In this document: one piece after another, positions 53,640 through 63,500 of the stretch
Position numbering within the stretch: the stretch's first letter is position 1
Layout: each line of letters starts with the position of its first letter
Assembly (NCBI RefSeq): GCF_028368995.1
Contig: NZ_JAQNDL010000003.1
Coordinates: forward strand, 1-64,000
Direction of reading: 5' to 3'
DNA: 64,000 nt
Source: Nannocystis bainbridge
GTDB lineage: Bacteria; Myxococcota_A; Polyangia; Nannocystales; Nannocystaceae
The notes under the pieces: generated by a model
What the model saw: the letters and a program-made list of their open reading frames with translations, nothing else
What the model was told of the DNA's origin: nothing
The model's database searches: none
Position numbers and translations under genes: made by a program

Positions 53640-54260
53640 ACGCTTTCTCGCGTCAATAACGGCGTGTCTCCCCGCGCGGCGAGGTCTGCCGCGTCCGCGG
53701 CGCTCCTCTTCGTGTCGCGAGGCCTCCGCGTGCCCGGCGACTCTCACCGCGCAACGACGGGTCTCGCGTGCAGGCGACTCTCTTCACGCGACGATGTCTC
53801 TCGCGTTGCACGACGACTCTCTTCGCGCGACGAGGCTTCCCGTGCACGTTGACTCTCGGCGCGCGACTTCCCGTGCGTGCACGACGACCCTCTTCGCGCG
53901 ACGAGGCCTCCCGTGCACGATGACTCTCGGCGCGTGACGACTTCCCGTGCGTGCACGACGACCCTCTTCGCGCGACGACATCTCTCGCGCACGACGACTC
54001 TCTTCGCGCGCCGATGCCTCCCGCGTGCACCGCAATTCTCTTCGCGCGACGACGGCTCCTGCGTGCCCCATGACTCCCTTCGCGCGCCGATGCCTCCCGC
54101 GTGTACGGCAACTCTCTTCGCGGGACGACGGCTCCTGCGTGCCCCGTGACTCTCTTCGCGCGCCGATGCCTCCCGCGTGTACGGCAACTCTCTTCGCGGG
54201 ACGACGGCTCCTGCGTGCCCCGTGACTCTCTTCGCGCGACGACGTCTTCCGCGCGCGACG
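53640..54260. repeat. 38-bp satellite with 76-bp higher-order repeat
   Basis: Roughly 16 units of about 38 bp built around GACTCTCTTCGCGCGACGA followed by a variable GGCTCCTGCGTGCCCC or TGCCTCCCGCGTGTAC half. Two unit types alternate, giving a 76-bp period: the segment GCCCCGTGAC recurs at 54141 and 54217, and its near copy lies at 54065. The last three 76-bp repeats are almost identical; identity falls toward 53700. Neither 38 nor 76 is a multiple of three, and the frames are open on both strands. Confidence 0.85.
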
Positions 54261-54359
54261 ACGACTCGCGCCTCACGGCTCTCATGCATGGCCGCAGGGC
54301 TTCAGAGCCGCTCAGCCGCTGTCATGAGCGCATGGGCCCGCCGGAGCGCGTGCGAGCCG

Positions 54360-54884
54360 TCAGCGGGCGCGTACGCCGTAGAGGAAGCGGGCGTAGCCGA
54401 TCTCGGCGGCGTTCTTCATCAGCTCGACGTTGGCCCACGCGAGCACGTCGGCGAATGGGCGGTCCGGGAACGGCCAGCGGGTGCGCTGCGGGGAGCGCAG
54501 GTCGTCGTCGTCGAGCGCCTCGACGGCGGCGCGCCAGCTCGACTGGAGGCGGCCGAGCCGTTCGCGCACGCTCTCGGCGTCGCCGGGCCAGGCGACGTCC
54601 TCGCGCATCAGCGTGGCGGCGCCGAAGGAGTGGTCGAGCGCCATCGACCACCAGAAGCCGATGTGCCAGGTCAGCCAGGCGATGCTCGGCGGGCCGATGT
54701 CGTAACCCTCGTGCTCGGGCCAGTCGGCGCGCCAGCGGCCATCGACCGCGCGGTGGACGTGCAACCCGACGTGCGCCGGTCGCCACAGGCACTCCTCCGT
54801 GGTGAGGCCGTCGAGGTGATACTGGGCCAGCATCCACGCGGTGTCGAGCTGCCGCAGCAGGATGTCGCGGGCTTCGGTGGGCAT
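54360..54884 (-). CDS. DinB-family protein
   Basis: A 174-residue four-helix-bundle protein of the DinB superfamily. The metal-binding histidines sit at the expected places: LAQYHLDGLTTEEC in helix 1-2, LTWHIGFWWSMALDH in helix 3, and the C-terminal AEIGYARFLYGVR closes the bundle. DinB proteins include thiol-dependent transferases and hydrolases (for example mycothiol- or bacillithiol-dependent enzymes) as well as members of unknown function. The natural ATG is at 54884. The gene stands alone between repeat DNA and a gene-free stretch. Confidence 0.8.
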   Translation of the reverse strand: MPTEARDILLRQLDTAWMLAQYHLDGLTTEECLWRPAHVGLHVHRAVDGRWRADWPEHEGYDIGPPSIAWLTWHIGFWWSMALDHSFGAATLMREDVAWPGDAESVRERLGRLQSSWRAAVEALDDDDLRSPQRTRWPFPDRPFADVLAWANVELMKNAAEIGYARFLYGVRAR

Positions 54885-55297
54885 CGCCGGAGATCTTCGA
54901 GAAGAGCGCCGCAGAAATCAAGCCGGCGCACCGGCGACGCCAAAAGACGGCACATCCCTCCTGTGCGCGAGGCCTGCCCTGCCGGCCCTCGATTCATGAA
55001 TCCGATGGCCGCAGGCAGGCCCGTGCAGGGCTCGCGGATGAGATGTCCCGAGAGACAGATCGTGATTCAAGCCCGAGCACACCGTCGCGGCCCGACGCAG
55101 CGGTCCTCGACCGACACGACCGTGCCGCTGATCTCGCGGGCCTCAGCAGCGCCCTCTCACCCACGCGGCCGTCTCGCGGTCTCGGCCCGCCCGCCCGCGT
55201 GACAGCCCCACTGGCTCGCTGGCCTCGACAGCGCTCCTCTGACGACACGGCGTCGCGCCCGTCCTCGCGGTCCTCGGCCGCGCCGGCGCGGCGAGCC
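54885..55297. other. Gene-free stretch
   Basis: A 413-bp region between two minus-strand genes. It has one member of the dispersed dyad family at 55043-55058 (ATGTCC-CGAG-AGACAG). Otherwise I see only CTCGCGG-rich simple sequence near 55150-55280. Confidence 0.45.
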
Positions 55298-56545
55298 TCA
55301 GCCCAGCTCCACGTAGTTGCCGGGCACGGCGGGTGGCAGCATGGCGCCGTCGCGTAGCATCGAGAACAGCAGCTCCATGGTGTTCGCGCCGTGCGACTCG
55401 ACGACGCGGCGGCCGTATGTGCCCGTGCCGATGTAGTAGCGCCGATCGGGCGAGACGATCGCGTCGAGGACCATGCGTCCTTCGTCATCGCGCAGCTCGA
55501 CTTGCTCCCACCCGAGCGCCGTGCAGACCCGCTCGCCCCAGGCCGCCCCGACCACGCGGTGAAACCTGCGCTGCGCGAACTCGCCAGCGATGAACCGATC
55601 GACCCGCGCCGCGAGCTCGCGGATCGCCGCGACCGGATCGGCAGGCGGTAACGCGTCGAACGCCCGCCAATCGAGCTCCTCGATCGCAGCCGGCACGCGC
55701 GCACGGGACCGCTCGCGCAACCTCCCGCCCGGCACGACCCGCTCCCACCCGCCCTCCGACGACCACGTCGCCTGCGCCACCCTGGTCGAGCGCCCCGCGA
55801 CCTTCTTCGCCGCCTGCGCCGTGCTTCTCGCGGCCTTCTTCGTCCCCGAGCGGTTCGTCGTCCTCCCCGCGGCGTTCTTCACCGACGACTTCCTCGTCGT
55901 GCTTCCCGCGGCCTCCTTCGCCGACGACTTCTGCGCCGTACTCTCCGCAACTTTTTTCGCCGACGACTTCTGCGCCGTACTCTCCGCGCCCTTCTTCGCC
56001 GGCGAGCTCTTCGTCGTGCTTACCGCAGTCTTCTTCGCCGCCGCCGTCTTCGCCGTACTTCCCGCGGTCTCCTGCGACGACGCCTTCTTCGTCGTACTTC
56101 CCGCGGTCTTCTTCGTCGACGACTTCTTCGTCGTCCTCCCCGCGGCCCCCTTCGCCGCCCCCTTCTTCGTCGTCCTCCCCGCGGCCCTCTTCGCCGCCGA
56201 CGTCTTCGTCGCGCCCCCCGCGGCCTTCTTCGCCGCCGACGTCTTCGTCACGCGCCCCGCGGCCTTCTTCGCAGCCGTCGTCTTCGTCGCGGCGCTTCCC
56301 GCGGCCTTCTTCGCAGCCGACGACCTCTTCGCCGTGCGTCCTGTCTTCTTGTGTGCCGACGACTTCTTCGCCGCGCTTCCCACGGCCTTCTTCTCCGACG
56401 ACCGCTTCGCCGCACTCCCCGCCCCAACTGTCTGCGGCGACCCCCCCGCGGCCTTCTCCGTGCCGGTCTCGCGCTCCGCCGAATGTCGCCTCGCTGCCCT
56501 CTTCGCACCAGCCGCGGGCTTCTTCTGCGTCGCCGTCGTCTTCAC
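55298..56545 (-). CDS. Histone-H1-like repeat protein fused to an unknown C-terminal domain
   Basis: About 415 residues. The first 270 or so are Lys/Ala/Thr/Ser repeats of the histone H1 type (SSAAKKAAGSAATKTTAAKK, TKTSAAKKAAGG, STKKTAGSTTKK), likely disordered and DNA-binding. The last 140 residues form an ordered domain I do not recognise, with LDWRAFDALPPADPVAAIRE, FIAGEFAQRRFHRVVGAAWG, RRYYIGTGTYGRRVVESHG and a C-terminal LPPAVPGNYVELG. The GTG at 56545 is chosen because of a GGAG motif five bases upstream and because the H1-like part begins there (KTTATQKKPAAG). A GTG further upstream, giving an acidic N-terminus (RDNGEEISDEEDDGARDD), is also possible. It may be a nucleoid protein with an enzymatic or binding tail. 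Confidence 0.7.
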   Translation of the reverse strand: MKTTATQKKPAAGAKRAARRHSAERETGTEKAAGGSPQTVGAGSAAKRSSEKKAVGSAAKKSSAHKKTGRTAKRSSAAKKAAGSAATKTTAAKKAAGRVTKTSAAKKAAGGATKTSAAKRAAGRTTKKGAAKGAAGRTTKKSSTKKTAGSTTKKASSQETAGSTAKTAAAKKTAVSTTKSSPAKKGAESTAQKSSAKKVAESTAQKSSAKEAAGSTTRKSSVKNAAGRTTNRSGTKKAARSTAQAAKKVAGRSTRVAQATWSSEGGWERVVPGGRLRERSRARVPAAIEELDWRAFDALPPADPVAAIRELAARVDRFIAGEFAQRRFHRVVGAAWGERVCTALGWEQVELRDDEGRMVLDAIVSPDRRYYIGTGTYGRRVVESHGANTMELLFSMLRDGAMLPPAVPGNYVELG

Positions 56546-56854
56546 GCCTGCTCCACTCCTCGTCGTCGTCTTCAAATCGTCTCGCGCCCCGTCGTCTTCT
56601 TCATCGCTGATTTCCTCGCCGTTGTCTCGCACCCTGGTTCGCGCCAGCAGTCGCGCTTCCGCAGTGAACCTCGCACACCTCCGCCCCGGACGCTCCGCTG
56701 AGCGCACGCGGGTCGGCGGCGGTCGACTCGCCGCAGTCGAGCATCAAGCGACCTGGATCTCCACAGACTGCCCGCCGACCGAGTGAGGGCACAGCTCTCG
56801 ACCGCGCGACACTTGCCGCAAGAACCATCCGGCCTGGACGTCTCGCATCGCTAT

Positions 56855-57211
56855 CTGTCTTCAAAGACAGCTCACGCCGACCTACGCAACCCAGCACGCG
56901 GCACGAAGAACCAACTCGGTTCATGCCCCCAGGCACACCGGGCCTGAGCGATGCACCCGCTCGATCTGGCCTGGCTTCGAGAAGCCATCACGAGCACGAG
57001 GGGTCTGCAGAACTGATCTGTCCTTTCGAACAGCCCTATCCCGAACGGTCTCCGCCCGGCGAAGCGCGGGGCTCGCGACGATCCTCGCAGGCGGGCACGG
57101 AGCGGCGGAGTGGGACGCAGGTGGGACGGAGCCTGTTTCACCGCGCGCAGGCGCCAACGCTCGCCGTTCACGCCCTGGCCTGCGCGCTGGCCGATCTGCC
57201 TTCAAGGACAG
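56855..57211. repeat. Three spaced CTGYCY-N4-RRACAG dyads
   Basis: Dyads at 56855-56870, 57018-57033 and 57196-57211 have perfect or near-perfect 6-bp arms and 4-base centres. Two of the three share the centre TCAA. They are spaced 163 and 178 bp apart. Confidence 0.7.
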
Positions 57212-57295
57212 ATGGCGCCGAGCACGTGAGGGCGCCCGCCGTCGCGAGGGACCCACTCCGCCGCTCCGTGCCCGCCGTCACCCGGTTCTCCGCGC

Positions 57296-57445
57296 CCCGC
57301 GCCCCCGCACACGCCCCGTTCCTCGCCCCTCGCCAAACTCGCCCCGCGCCCCCGTACACGCCCCGTTCCTCGACCCTCGCCAAACGCGCCCACGCCCCCG
57401 CACACGCCCCGTTCCCCGCCCCTCGCCAAACTCGCCCGCGCCCCC
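57296..57445. repeat. 46-47-bp minisatellite
   Basis: Three copies of a C-rich unit containing CACACGCCCCGTTCCTCGCC followed by CCTCGCCAAACTCGCCC. CGCCCCGTTCC recurs at 57312, 57359 and 57405, so the period is 46-47 bp. Confidence 0.75.
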
Positions 57446-57598
57446 GCTCCTCGACCCGCCGATCTCTCGAACACGCTCCATCACTCGACCGAGCCCCCGC
57501 ACACGCTCCGGCCCTCGACCGAGCCGAGACCGAGACCGAGACCGACCCCCGACCTCTCATGCGCGCGACTCCAGCTCTCCGGAGCCGCGCGCGCAGCC

Positions 57599-60500
57599 TC
57601 ACCGTCGCAGATGCCGGTCGATCAGCCGCGCCAGCGTCTCCACCCACGGCTCGTCCATCATCGTGAAGTGGTCGCCTGGAGTTCGGTACAGCGAGAACGG
57701 CCCTTCCACCAGGTCCAGCCAGTACATCCCTGCGTGTGTGTCGCGGGTGTCGCGTTGTTCGTTCGCTGCGAAGTACACCACCTCGGCCGCGATCGGCTGC
57801 GGCTTGTAGCGTTGCTCGGCCAGGCACGTCGCCAGCACGATCTGTCGCAGCGCTGCGTCCGTCTCGAGCGCCGCCACGAAGCTCTGGTACGACGGTGACT
57901 CGCACGAAGCGAACGCCTCGTGGCTGCGGAGGAAATCCTCGATCGTCAGGATCACGTCCTCGTACACTGCCGGCATCGACGGCGCATCCAGGATCAGCAG
58001 GCGCACCGTGTGGCCGCGGCTTTCCAGCTGGCGGGCCACCTCGTACGCCGTGATCCCGCCTGCCGAGTGCCCGCCCACGATGAACGGCCCCTCTGGTTGT
58101 TCGCGCAGGATCTCCGCCACATAGCGCTCGGCCATCGCGGGCACCTCGTCGAGCACTGGCTCGCCCGCGTCCGTGCCTGACGCTCGCACCCCGAAGATCG
58201 CCGCCCCGCCCGCATCCAGGTGGCGGCTCAGCGGCAGGTACGTGTACACCGTCCCCCCGATCGGCTGGACCAGGAAGATCGGCCGCGTCCCTGGCTTGCC
58301 TGGCCGCAGCGGCACCAGCAGCGAGCGCTCGCCCTCCTCTGCTCCCCCGCCGATCAGGCTGCGCAGCGCCGCCACGAACTCGGCGAAGTTCGGGTGCTCG
58401 AGCAGCGCGTGGACTGGCGTCGTCACCCCGAAGCGTTCGCGGACGCGGGCCCGGATCTTCACAGCCGTCAGCGACGTCCCGCCGAGGTCGAAGAAGTTGT
58501 CCGAATCGTGCACCCGCGTCACTCCCAGCGCCTCGCGCCAGATCTCCGCCACGATCGCCGCCAGCCCGTCGCGCGGCGCCTCCTCCCGCGCCTCGCTCGA
58601 GTTCGCCGCCGGCTCTGGCGTCGGGGCTGCAAGCACCAGCGTCGGCCCGGCCGGTCGCACCTCGATCGCGTGGCGCGTGCGCGCGAACGGGTACGTCGGC
58701 AGCGGCAGCTTGCGCCGCGGCTCCTCCCCCGCGAACGCTTGCCAGTCGATCGGCGCCCCTGCGCACCACAGCTGCCCGAGCGCCAGCAGCAGCGCCTCGA
58801 GCTCGCTGCGACCCGCGCGCGGGTGGGCCATCGCCGCCACCACCAGCCGGTCCGGCCCCGCATCCGGGTGATTGCGGATGAAGCTCGCCAGGTGCCCGCC
58901 CGGGCCCACCTCGAGGCACACCGTATCCGGGTCCGCGTGCAGCGTCGCCGTCCCGTCGGCGAAGCGGACCGTCTGGCGCAGGTGGCGGCCCCAGTAGCCC
59001 GGGTCGCACAGCTCCGCCCCGATCCACTCCCCCGTCATCCCCGACACCATCCGGATCTGCGGCGGCGAGAACTCCACCGCGCGCGCCCGCTCCACCAGTC
59101 GTTCGACCAGCGGCTCCATCAGCGCCGAGTGCGACGCCGTGGCGATCGGCAGTCGGCGGGCCTCGATGCCTGCCTCCACCAGCGCCGCCAGGAACGGCTC
59201 CATCGCCGTCATCGCCCCTGCCACCACGCACGACTCCGGCCCGTTGATGGCCGCCAGCGACAGCCCAGGCACCAGCCGCGCCGCCGCGGCCGCCGGCGCC
59301 AGCGGCACCGCCACCATCGCCGCCGGCGGGGCCGCGTCGCACAGCGCCCCGCGGATCGCCACCAGCGCCACCGCGTCGGCCAGCGAGAACACCCCCGCCA
59401 CCGCCGCCGCCACGTACTCCCCGAGGCTGTGGCCGAACAGCGCCGCCGGGCGCACGCCCCAGTCGATCAGCACCTGCGCCAGCGCGTACTCGACCGCGAA
59501 GATCGTCGCCATGTTGCGCGACGGCGCCAGCAGCCGCTGCTTCGCCGCCTCGTACCCGCCCGGCGGCGGATACATCGCCGTCCGGATGTCCTCCCCCAGC
59601 TCGGCCACGAACAGCTCCGCGCACGCGTCGAGGGCCGCGCGGAACACCGGCAGCTCCGCGTACAGCTCGCGGCCCATGTCGACGTGCTGACTACCGCCGC
59701 CGGGGAACACGAACACCACCTGCGGCGCGCGGGCGCGCACCTGCCCGCGGACCATCTGGCCCGGGCTGCGGCCGGCCAGGGCCGCCTGCGCCCCGGCCCC
59801 TTCGCGGCAGACCACCACCGCGCGCGCCGGCGCCAGCGCCGTCCGCTGCTGCAGCGTGTACGCCACGTCGGCCAGCGGCAGCGTCGGCCGCTCGCCCAGG
59901 TGCGCCGCCAGCAGCTCCGCGCGCGAGCCCAGGGCGGCGCTCGTGCGCGCCGACAGGGGCAACATCTGCCACGCCCGGCCCGGCCCGCCCGGCCCCGGGT
60001 TCGGCGCCGCCTCGAGCACCACGTGCGCATTCGTCCCGCCCACCCCGAACGCGCTCACCCCCGCGCGCCGCGGCCCTGCCTGCTCCGGCCACGCCACCGC
60101 CGTCGCCGGCACGAAGAACGGGCTCTCTGCCAGCCGCAGCTCCGGGCTCGGCGCCGTGAAGTGCAGCGTCCCCGGGATCTGGCCGCGCTCCAGCGCCAGC
60201 GTCGCCTTGATCAGCCCCGTCACCCCCGCCGCCGCGCTGAGGTGGCCCAGGTTGCTCTTGATCGATCCCAGCGCGCACCCGCCGATCCGCGCCTCCGCGG
60301 CCGCGAACACCCGCGTCAGCGCCGCGACCTCGATCGGGTCGCCCAGCCGCGTCGCCGTCCCGTGGGCCTCGACCAGCCCCACGCTCGCCGGCGACACCTC
60401 GGCCGCCGCGTAGGCCCGGCGCAGCACGTCGACCTGGCCCTGCAGCCCTGGCGCCGTGTAGCCGACCTTGTCCGCCCCGTCGTTGCCGATCGCCGAGCCG

Positions 60501-63500
60501 CGGATCACCGCCCGGATCGCGTCGCCGTCGCGCAACGCGTCGCCCAGGCGCTTCAGCACCACCACCCCGACCCCGCTGGCCGCCACCGTGCCCGCGGCCG
60601 CGGCGTCGAACGGCCGGCAGTGCCCGTCGGGCGACAGGATCGATCCATCCTCGTGGACGTGGCCCAGCACCGTCGCCGGCGCCACCGCGGCCCCGCCGGC
60701 CAGGGCCACGTCGCACTCGCCCGCGCGCAGGCTCTGGCTGGCCAGGTGGACCGCCACCAGCGACGTCGAGCACGCCGACAGCACCGTCACCGCCGGCCCG
60801 CGCAGCCCCAGCTTGTAGGCCACGCGCGACGTCAGGTTGTCGGGGATGTTGGCCACCCCGCGCTGGAACTCGTCGATCCCGCCCGCGCCGCCGCCGAGCG
60901 CCAGCCAGTGGCGCGGCGCGTCGCAGCCGCCGAACACCCCCACGCGGTCCGACCCGCGCGACGGATCGCAGGCCGCGTCCTCGAGCGCCGCGAACGCGGC
61001 CTCGAGGAACACCCGCTGCTGCGGATCCATCAGCCGCGCCTCCTGCGGGCTGTAGCCGAAGAACCCCGCGTCGAAGCAGAACGCGTCGCTCATCACCCCG
61101 AACGCCGGCACGAAGCCCGGCACCCGTTCGACGCCCGCCGCCGCCAGCGCCTCGTCATCGGAGAAATGAATGCCCTCGACCCCGGCGAGCAGGTTGTGCC
61201 ACAGCGCCTCGACGTCGTCGGCCCCGGGGAAGCGCCCCGCCATGCCGACGATCGCGATCGCTTCGACACTCGCCTGCGGACGGATCGCGATCGCAGCGCT
61301 CGCCACCTCCGGCACCGCCCCCGCCAGCCGCCCTGCCAGGCTGCGGATCGTCGGGTGCTGGAACAGCTCGACCATGTCGAGCCGGCGCCCGAACTTCGCC
61401 TCGATCGCCGTGCGCACCCGCGCCAGCAGCAGCGAGTGCCCGCCGAGCTCGAAGAACGCCTCGTCGATCCCGACCTCCGCCAGCCCCAGCGCCTCGCGCC
61501 AGATCTCCGCCAGCCCCCGCTCCACCTGCGAGCGCGGCAGCGCGATCGTCCGCGCCTCTGCTCGCGGGCTGCGGTCCGCCAGCGCCTGCACGTCGACCTT
61601 GCCGTTCGGCAGCGTCGGCAGCGAAGCCACCGGCACCACCGCCGACGGCACCATGTGCCCCGGCAGCCGCGCCCGCGCGAACTCTCGCACCGCCCCTGCC
61701 AGCTCCGCTTCGGGCTCGCGCGGCACCACGTACGCCACCAGCTCCTGGCGGACCACCACCACCGCCGCGTCGCTCACCTCCGGGTGGGCGCGGACCACCG
61801 CCTCGACCTCGCCGAGCTCGATGCGGAACCCGCGGAGCTTCACCTGGCGATCGAGGCGCCCCGCGAACTCGAGCTGCCCGTCGGCCCGCCAGCGCACGCG
61901 GTCGCCGGTGCGGTACAGCCGGGCCCCTGGCGCCGCCGAGAACGGGTCCGGCACGAAGCGCTCGGCCGTCAGCCCTGGCCGCCCCAGGTACCCGCGCGCC
62001 ACCCCGGCGCCGCCGACGTGGAGCTCGCCGAACACCCCGATCGGCGCCGGCTCGCCCGCCGGGTCGAGCACGTACACCTGCACGCCCGCCAGCGGCCCCC
62101 CGATCGGCGGCGGGCCCTCGCCCGGCTCGCACGCCGCCGCCGTCGCGCACACCGTCGTCTCGGTCGGCCCGTAGGCGTTGACGAACCGGCGCCCGCGGCC
62201 CCAGCGGCGCACCAGCTCGGCGCTGCAGGCCTCGCCCGCCGCCACCACGTGCACCAGGTCCGGCAGCGGCTCGTCGCCCATCGCCGCCAGCAGCGACGGC
62301 GGCAGCACGCACATCGACACCCGTTGCTCGCGCAGCAGCGCCGCGAACTCCGGCCCTGGCACCGGCAGCCCTGGCGGCACCAGGCACAGCGTCGCCCCCG
62401 CGCCCCACGCCAGCAGCAGCTCGAACACGAACGCGTCGAAGCTCAGCGCCGAGAACTGCAGCACCACGCTGCCGTCCGTCAGCCCGAACAGCCCCCGCTG
62501 CGCCCGCGCCAGGTTGATCGCGCTGCGGTGCTCGATCACCACCCCCTTCGGCCGGCCCGTCGAGCCCGACGTGTAGATCACATAGGCCGCGCGCCCCGGA
62601 TCGTCGCTCACCGTCACGTCCGTCGCCTCGGCCGCGATCGCCTCGTGATCGGCGTCGAGCCGGATCACCTGGCGCCCCGCGAACCGCTCCGCCAGGCGCG
62701 CCTGCGTCAGCACCACCTGCGCCCCGCTGTCGGCCAGCATGAACTGCAGCCGCTCCGCCGGGTACGCCGGGTCGAGCGGCAAAAACGCCGCCCCGGCCTT
62801 GAGCACCGCCACCACCGCGATCACCAGCTCGAGCGAGCGCTCGACGCTGATCGCCACCAGCGACTCCGCTCCCACGCCGCGGGCCGCCAGGTGGCGCGCC
62901 AGCAGCTCCGCGCGCCGCTCGAGCTCCCCGTACGTCAGCCGCGCCGCCCCGAGCATCACCGCCACTCGCAGCGGATCGCTGGCGGCCGCCTCGGCCACCA
63001 GCGCGTGCATCATCGCCGCCCCGCCCTGCGCCAGCGCCGGCGTCGCATTCCAGCGCGTCACCACCTCGGCCCGCTCCTCCGGCCCGAGCAGCGGCGCCTG
63101 CGACACCCGCCCTTGCGGCCGCGCGATCGCCCCGCGCAGCAGCGCCAGCAGGTGCTCGCCCATGCGCTCGATCGTCGCCCGCTCGAACAGGTCCGCGCTG
63201 TACTCGAGCAGCGCCGACAGCTCGCCGTCCTCGTCGCGCACGTAAAGCGTCAGGTCGAACACCGCCCGCGGCACGTCCGCCTCGACGCTCTCGACCTCCA
63301 GCCCCGCCAGCCGCAGCTCGCGGGCCCCCGGGGGCTGCGGCGCGAAGCCGACCTGCACGATCGGGTTGTGGCTCAGCGTCCGCTCGGGCCGCAGCTCCTG
63401 GACGATGCGGTCGAACGGCACCGCGTCGTGATCGTAGGCCGCCAGCGTCGTCTTGCGCACCTGCGTCAGCAGCTCGGCGAAGCTCGGGTCGCTGGCCAGG

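Larger units (their letters stand above)
53206..54359. other. 1.15-kb gene-free repeat region
   Basis: After the hybrid kinase stop the DNA holds, in order, 24-25-bp tandem repeats (53339-53410), a 26-bp perfect inverted repeat (53426-53526), about 110 bp of plain sequence and a 38/76-bp satellite (53640-54260). Long open frames exist on both strands only because the repeats lack stops; no gene is supported. Confidence 0.7.
56546..57598. other. 1.05-kb gene-free stretch with dyads and a 46-bp minisatellite
   Basis: This region lies between the histone-like gene and the NRPS-PKS stop. It holds three dyads of the dispersed family (56855-56870 CTGTCT-TCAA-AGACAG, 57018-57033 CTGTCC-TTTC-GAACAG, 57196-57211 CTGCCT-TCAA-GGACAG) and a tandem repeat at 57296-57445. 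The histone-like gene promoter should lie at its left end. No gene is supported. Confidence 0.55.

Noticed and set aside
53640..54260. The 38-bp satellite as a CRISPR array or repeat-protein gene
   Set aside because: There are no unique spacers between units, adjacent units are directly joined, unit length is not a multiple of three and both strands are equally open.
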